Source of the DNA: Aporrectodea caliginosa
Lineage: Eukaryota > Annelida > Clitellata > Crassiclitellata > Lumbricidae
Assembly (NCBI GenBank): GCA_020284085.1
Contig: JACEVL010000161.1
Location: forward strand, 437,501 to 501,500
Direction of reading: 5' to 3'
DNA length: 64,000 nt
Shown here: one piece after another, positions 58,463-64,000 of the stretch
Layout of the letters: each line of letters begins with the position of its first letter
Position numbering within the stretch: position 1 is the stretch's first letter
The notes under the pieces: model-generated
What the model was told of the DNA's origin: nothing
Database searches by the model: none
The model's input: the letters and a program-made list of their open reading frames with translations, nothing else
Translations under genes and position numbers: made by a program

Positions 58463-59556
58463 CCCTACCAAGGGGGTGGCCACCCCCCCTAGGTTTTATT
58501 CATCTCAAACTTTTTCCGTATGGAATAAAAATTCCTCCTTTTAGGTAGCTGTAGGGGGTTCATTTACACACGTTTTGAGGTAAAATGTGATAGGATATCT
58601 CACACCGTTCAAAAGTTATACCCAATATACCCGAGGCACCAGAGGGGTGGATACACACCCCTAGATTTTCGACTATATCTTATCCGTCATTTAATATTAA
58701 GAGACACAAATTATACCATTCTATAGAGGGAATGTGGGGCTACATTTCTATAGTCACTGAGTTGACCTGAGGCAACCGGAAGTGCTCAAAATAAATAATA
58801 ATACGCGTAATATGCGTGAAAAATGGCTGAATGGAAGGACTCCCCTTAGTTTCTTTGTCTGTAGCGTATTCATTTGTCTTCCTGGAAGAGAAACAAAGAT
58901 ACCATTCTTTAGAGGGAATGAAGGGCTTCATTTGCATACCTACATCTTTGTCTTTTGAATACCGGAAGTGATCAAAATAAATAATAATACGCGTAATCTG
59001 TGTGAAAATGGCCGAATACAGCATTACAACGTAAACCGATATATATGTATGGATATATATGTATGGATGTACATTTATACTATATAAACATGTGTAGGGA
59101 TGATTTTGTGTATCTTTTATACATAGATTAGTTTCAAAACACACATAATCTTATATTTGTTTATCCAAAAGTACAAAATGTACGCAATAATATACAATAT
59201 TGCTAATTAATGGGTTCCGTTGTTAAAAGTGATGTAATTTCGAGGTGCATTCACATAATGTAAAACTAAATATACCATTCTGTGCAGAAATGAATGCTGA
59301 ATCCATTGCTATAGGCTATTACAAGTTATGATATGTGAAACCAAACACGAAATCCAGGGGGGTGGTAACCACCCCCCCTCCTTGGTAGTCCGTGTTACAA
59401 AAAAAGCTTGGTAGCCCTAGGGTTAAAGCAAAGACTTTTTCATCAATCAGCTTCCATTAATTTTAGACAACCAATTAGTTTAATAAATCCAGGTTGCATT
59501 TAAAACTGACAATATAAAATAATTTAACCACGTAAACCACGGCTATACGACCAATC
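57960..59556. mobile_element. CATCAATCC-family MITE interrupted by a piggyBac-like element
   Basis: Left end CGTAGTCTATAACGTTGCTA is the reverse of the right end of the copy at 60345-60662. Six or more CATC.ATCCAACTTCTA units flank the insertion at 58463-59422. The right end is AATTTAACCACGTAAACCAC. The exact borders are approximate. Confidence 0.6.
58463..59422. mobile_element. piggyBac-like non-autonomous element, 960 bases
   Basis: TTAA at 58459-58462 and 59423-59426 encloses ends CCCTACCAAGG and CCTAGGG. The TTAA target and CCC..GGG termini are the piggyBac signature. Subterminal GGGGGTGGCCACCCCCC blocks lie near both ends. An internal direct repeat, CAAAATAAATAATAATACGC followed by GTAAT.TG, occurs at about 58788 and 58973. 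No transposase. Confidence 0.8.
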
Positions 59557-59673
59557 TTTCTTATAATTATTACAATTTGTGAGACCTAATACTAAACTTA
59601 GCGCAATTTTAACCGTGTTAATGAGACTTACAAGACGTTTCTGCGTAATTTTGGCACGTTTTAAGAGCGTTTT

Positions 59674-59710
59674 ACCTAAGACGATTATGATCGTTATAAT
59701 CGTCTTAGGT
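59674..59710. other. Perfect 15-bp hairpin, 7-base loop
   Basis: ACCTAAGACGATTAT and its exact complement, loop GATCGTT, in a region without other features. Confidence 0.8.
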
Positions 59711-59892
59711 TTTACTTATCAACAAGAAAACGTATGTGAAATAACTATTAGCGCTATACTGACTGAGTACTGGGCATTTCTAATTTGTTATTGTATCGAT
59801 ATTGCATTAATGGACACTTACTTATTTACTTACTTACTTATTTACTTACTTAATTTTGGGGAAGTAGTAGGCCTAGGCTATAATAATTGTAT

Positions 59893-60145
59893 GGGGGGTC
59901 CGGTGGCGCGTTGGATAACATCTGGCCAAGAGTGCGAGAGGTACCGAGTTCGAGCCCCGTTAGGGCGGATTTGCTTTGTAGGCTGCTATTAGCGCCGTGT
60001 ATACAGGATGTCTGTTCTGTTAGTAGTTAGCCTAACTAGTTAAGATTGTTTCAATTGCATAACATGTAAATGTACAGCGCAGTGCGTTTGTCAGGCGCTT
60101 AATAATTAAAGAAAAGATATTATTATTATATTATATTATTATTAG
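59893..60145 (+). mobile_element. tRNA-derived SINE, full length, (ATT)n tail
   Basis: GGTCCGGTGGCGCGTTGGAT (A-box region) and GGTACCGAGTTCGAGCCCCG (B box), body GGATGTCTGTTCTGTTAGTA, AGCGCAGTGCGTTTGTCAGG, tail AAAGAAAAGATATTATTATT. Reference copy for the partial copies at 18691-18832 and 50018-50222. Confidence 0.82.
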
Positions 60146-60344
60146 GTCAGAGCCATCGTCAGAGCTCTCTATTCTATCCCAATCTGGGGTGGCCATATTG
60201 TAAAATTATCTCGGTTCCTGTTATCACCGATGCGCGGTAAACTTTTATCGTCATTTCGTTTTAAAGTTAAAACTTACTTTTGAAAACTGTTTATCTGTCT
60301 AGACTTAAAACTTACCTTTTTAAATTGTTTATCTGGTAAACGTG

Positions 60345-60662
60345 TAGTTTAGCGTCGTAAATTATTCGCCCATTGTAGCATTATCATTTGTCATCAATCT
60401 GATTTCTGCTTTGGCAAGCATAATCCTTTTCATCAATCTAGCTTCTATGTAGCAAGAATTCTTTTCGTCAATCGAACTTATGAACGCTAAAAGTAATTTA
60501 TTCAAATTAAATAGAAGTTGGATTTATGAAAAAATTTTTAATGAAATGGAAGGTGGATTGATGATAGTTAACATGCTATCTGTAGACTGCTTACTTACCA
60601 ACGTCAAGTACGGCATTGAAGACATTAGAATAATTTAGCAACGTAAACTACGACTTTACCCG
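60345..60662. mobile_element. CATCAATCC-family MITE, uninterrupted copy
   Basis: Left GGTAAACGTGTAGTTTAGCG, right TTTAGCAACGTAAACTACGA followed by CTTTACC, imperfect inverted ends. Internal units CATCAATCT.ATTTCTGC, CATCAATCTAGCTTCTATG and reversed ones (GAAGTTGGATTTATG) give an overall palindromic design. Useful as the reference for the nested copies. Confidence 0.75.
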
Positions 60663-60797
60663 ACTGTTCTTCTGGATGTTGATCTGATGACGGCGTGGGT
60701 TTGAGTGCCATCGGTTGATGCGTTGTGTACTAGATACTGGCAATTAAATGATAAAAATAATAATAATAATGATATTAAATATTTTCTGCTTTTGTAG

Positions 60798-63325
60798 TTT
60801 CTGCGATGGCTAAATGTCGTGAAAGCTCAGTTCGAGACAAAATAGCTGAAGTGACAGAATGCTCGATTTGTGTTCAGATCTTTACAAATCCAAAAATTCT
60901 TCCTTGCGTTCACACGTTCTGTTTACCCTGTCTAAAATATTATGGAAAAGATAAGAAACCGGGAGATGGAATGGTTTGTCCAATTTGCAGGAATAAGTTT
61001 TTCATTCCAGATGGGGGCTTGTGTAATTTACCGAACAATTTCTTGGTGGGAAAAATGCTGGAGATTGGAAAATTGGCTACAACGGCTGCAACTGAAGCTA
61101 TATGTGATCTTTGTCCTGAAGGAGAAGAATTTGTTGCTAAAATGTATTGTATCGATTGTGAACAAATTCTTTGTGAGCGCTGCAGTAAATCTCACAGGAA
61201 AACCAAGTTCAGCCAAAATCATCAAGTCATTGAACTTGGAAGCAGGCTGAATGCACAAAACTTTAACTTACGCAACAGTTACTGTGACCATCATCCTAAG
61301 GAACTCATAAAGCTGTACTGCTACGATGATGATGTGGTATTATGTGTGATTTGCTGTGTTGAGAGTCACCAGTCTCATAGATGTGTAAATGTTGAAAAAG
61401 CTGCTGGAGAATTTACGGAACAACTGAAAGTAGATCTGGAAAAAGTGACAATGAGACTTCCCGAATGTGAGAACGTCAGAGAAAAGCTAGATAAATATGA
61501 GAAAGAATTTACAGAACAGATTTCAAAAACAGAAGAAACCATCTGCGATATTGGAACCAAACTGAAAGCGTTGATTCACGAACATACAGAAATCTTGATC
61601 AAGGGTTTGAAATTAACAAGAGAACAAAACTTCAAAGCCATTGAAATTACAAAACAGGATGTTGATAGATTCAGAGTAATGATTGACAGCTACTCTAGAT
61701 ATTCTGAGGAACTTCTTTCCCGAGGGTCATCTGTAGATATTTGTTGGGCTGCCAATCAAATGCATATGAGAGCAAATGAGCTGGAGAAACTTCCTTCAAA
61801 CTGCAGCGGAAATCGATTTTGTTGTAATACAATTGCTTTCCATCCTTCAAGCTTTCAAAACATCTTGAAGCAATGCAGGTGTAATAATATAGTGGGTGAA
61901 TTAACAGTCACTGAATCACCAGATCGAAATATTAAGTTTGAAATTGAAAGTACAGGTAAGCAGCTAATGTCATTAAACTTTATTTTACTGTATAAAATAA
62001 GCCGAACTTGAAACTATTTTTTAACGTCTTATGAAGACTTTGATATTGGTTGGTGTAAGTTTCTGGAATAAGTTGCATAGCAACCTACGACATGACCTTA
62101 GTAGTCTTTCTTACTTAAATTCCAAAAGCGCTTGACATCAGTTTTGTGATGACAGGTCCGAAATGCCACTGATGAGTTCTCTTGAAGAGGCACTACACAA
62201 GTTAGTGATTACAATACGACTACAAAATGACATACATACCTATGCACACATACAAGTATGATTAATTCCAAGAACATCTGCTTTGAGAAATTTGTCATCG
62301 TAATTGAAAGGCTTAAAATAATGAGCTGAAAGCTATCATTGTTTTGTAATAGTGGCAATATTTACATACCTACCTTGCGTTTACATCAACCTATTTTGTT
62401 TGTTAAGACTAAAAATATTCTTATCAGGTTGTAACTGGCTTGACTTTATTGATTGAGTTTATGTGAAGTCAAGAAACGGCTTGATCAGCTGGCATTTATG
62501 TACAATTGAAAGAATTACTCAGAGGAACCTACTTAGTGGGATCTAGATCCATTCAGGGCCCCCAATTGTTACCAGTCTTGTTTACTCATGAATCATGTGT
62601 TTCTGTTGTTAAACTGGTTACAATAGAAACGTGATTGAATATTGATGTTTGATGAACATGGTACTTAGTTTTGAATCTTAGTAAAAAAATTGGGGGGAAT
62701 ATAACTCTCTTTTGTCTACTGACAACCAGATTTAGGTCTTCATACAGTATCACTGGACAACTTCTCTGACTTGACTAAGCAGTCGTGAGTAATCTGGGCC
62801 ACGGGCTTAGATTGTAAGGTTTTTTAGAAGATTTTTAGTTTAAGATTGTGATGCCGATAGTTGCTTAAGAGTGTCACCAAAAGAGGTGATAAATTTGAAT
62901 AAATTCATTCTGTCTCATAGGGGTGTACACTTTTGGTCTTTTGGAGTTCCATCAATTGATGTCTAATGCATTAGGTTAACGGCATTATAGAAGTTCTTAA
63001 ACTAGATTAGATAAGATTTTCTGTAATCGGAATAAAATTGTGGTAGTGTTTCTTTCAGCTGCCAAGACAGTTATCCAGAAAGAAGTTCTTGTTAACAAAG
63101 ATGACCGATCAATCATTTCCACGTTTGCAGAAAAACCAAGCGAGGATGCCAATGAAGTATCGTCACTTTCCAGCAGAATGGTGTATTTGAGCGGAATTCC
63201 ACCTGAGATGACGCATTTCAAGCTTAGGAGGCGCCTTTTGAATAACTGTAGCATTGGTGGTATTGAAGCTCTCGACTACAGTTCTGGAAGCAACACTGCA
63301 ACTGTTACATTCACAGATTCAATCG
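60798..63325 (+). CDS. TRIM protein 4 with RRM-like second exon (gene continues beyond window)
   Basis: Exon 1 coding 60806-61955 (1150 bases, same length as TRIM 2; acceptor TTTTGTAG before TTTCTGCG-ATG), donor ACAG/GTAAGC, phase 1. Exon 2 63059-63325 (acceptor TTTCTTTCAG, donor TCG/GTACGT), 267 bases, phase 1-1, so it is a symmetric module. RING: CSICVQIF, CVHTFCLPC, CPIC. B-box 1: CDLC ... CIDCEQILCERCSKSHRK. B-box 2: CDHHPKELIKLYC ... CVICCVESHQSHRC. Coiled coil about 205-340. Exon 2 reads MVYLSGIPPEMTHFKLRRRL, then NTATVTFTDSI, an RRM-like strand-helix pattern as in PARP10/14. Clearly diverged from genes 2 and 3. The intron carries a LINE/SINE tail-like piece at 62125-62210. Further exons lie to the right. 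Confidence 0.85.
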
Positions 63326-64000
63326 GTACGTCTAGATGTGTGTGTAGTATAAAAAGTTGTACAGATTCTTTGAATGGGAGATAATCCATCAAGTATGAGG
63401 CAATCTGGGCTAATTGGGTCATCCAACCTCTTGAGGTTAGTAAATGGGTATCGGCATGAAATTAAGGAGGCACTCAAATCAAAGATGGATTGCAAATGAG
63501 TGCATTTGAAAGTGTGGATGGTTGAAAAGCATGCGGTTGTTTCGTTGTTGATCTTTAGGCCAAAGATCCTTCAACCTTAGCAGCAGGCTTATGAAGCGTC
63601 TGTATAAGAAGCATGTAAGCAAATGTCTCGCCTTTAATTTTTACCAAAATTCACCTTTCTGACAAACAAGGTTCAGAACTAGGCCACTGGCAAGAAAGCC
63701 AAAGTGCTGAATGATGGGCTCTATGGTTTGCTTTTCGAAATGTTAACGAATCCTGCAAGTTGGTGTTAACTTTTTACAACTGGAACCACTCCTTTGAATC
63801 TGATTTTAGCTACCTATTGATTTTGTATTGACTGAGCACATTCGGATAAGTTGGTTTCCCGGACGTAGGGTTCTGTGGTTGAGCTGTAAAAATCTCCAGA
63901 TTACGATTATAGTTACAGAGCTTAGGTCATTCCATATAATAGATTTGGCAGTTTCATGAGGTCCAAGTCTAGACATTGTGGTGAAGGGAAAAAGTTGTAC
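63326..64000 (+). other. Intron of TRIM 4, no exon recognised
   Basis: No splice-bounded frame was found. A LINE/SINE tail-like CAGATTACGATTATAG lies near 63898. Confidence 0.5.

Noticed and set aside
59579..59992. 137-codon open frame upstream of TRIM 4
   Set aside because: It crosses a hairpin, low-complexity TTAC repeats and a SINE head; no domain.

Overview
The window is animal nuclear DNA. It has introns with GT-AG borders, tripartite-motif (TRIM) genes, two rolling-stone-like membrane protein genes, non-LTR and LTR retrotransposons, SINEs, many hAT-type MITEs and very long microsatellites. The gene families and the style of repeats suggest a marine invertebrate, perhaps a deuterostome such as an echinoderm, hemichordate or cephalochordate. 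The sequence alone does not settle the species.

Host genes, all on the + strand: two rolling-stone-like paralogs (218-1618 and 19787-21661), each with a 90-base exon joined in phase 0 to one large exon, and four RING/B-box/coiled-coil TRIM genes in tandem (24501-25723, 44256-47308, 52229-55275, 60798-63325 and beyond). The TRIM genes share a first coding exon that ends in phase 1. Downstream exons differ: genes 2 and 3 continue into a KH-like C-terminal exon and gene 4 into an RRM-like exon. Such modules recall PARP14/PARP10/DTX3L proteins, so this may be a lineage-specific TRIM family with a nucleic-acid-binding-like tail. Gene 3 has an in-frame TGA.

Region by region. 1-1.7 kb: rolling-stone paralog 1. 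1.8-9.4 kb: a tandem duplication (copies about 1.8-6.0 and 6.2-9.4 kb), each copy carrying different later insertions, including two LINE reverse transcriptases. 9.7-19.5 kb: hAT, mariner, an R4/Dong-like LINE lying in (TAA)n, SINEs and a 291-base (TG)n tract. 19.8-21.7 kb: paralog 2, with a (CATA)n array of about 760 bases in its intron. 22-31 kb: a CTG array, LINE pieces, TRIM 1, a nearly intact reverse transcriptase ORF and a hAT MITE. 31.9-57.8 kb: a tandem segmental duplication. Unit A (about 31.9-48.3 kb) holds TRIM 2 and was invaded by a 7.9-kb Ty3/gypsy-like element nested in a MITE. Unit B (about 48.3-57.8 kb) holds TRIM 3 and has its own hAT, SINE and LINE insertions. 57.8-64 kb: divergent third unit with a piggyBac-like MITE and TRIM 4.

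A small-scale signal runs through the window: the palindrome TAGGCCTA. At eight places a paralogous or periodic sequence shows the site without it, and the difference is TA versus TAGGCCTA (once TAGGGCCTA). This looks like a recurrent 6-base insertion at TA dinucleotides.
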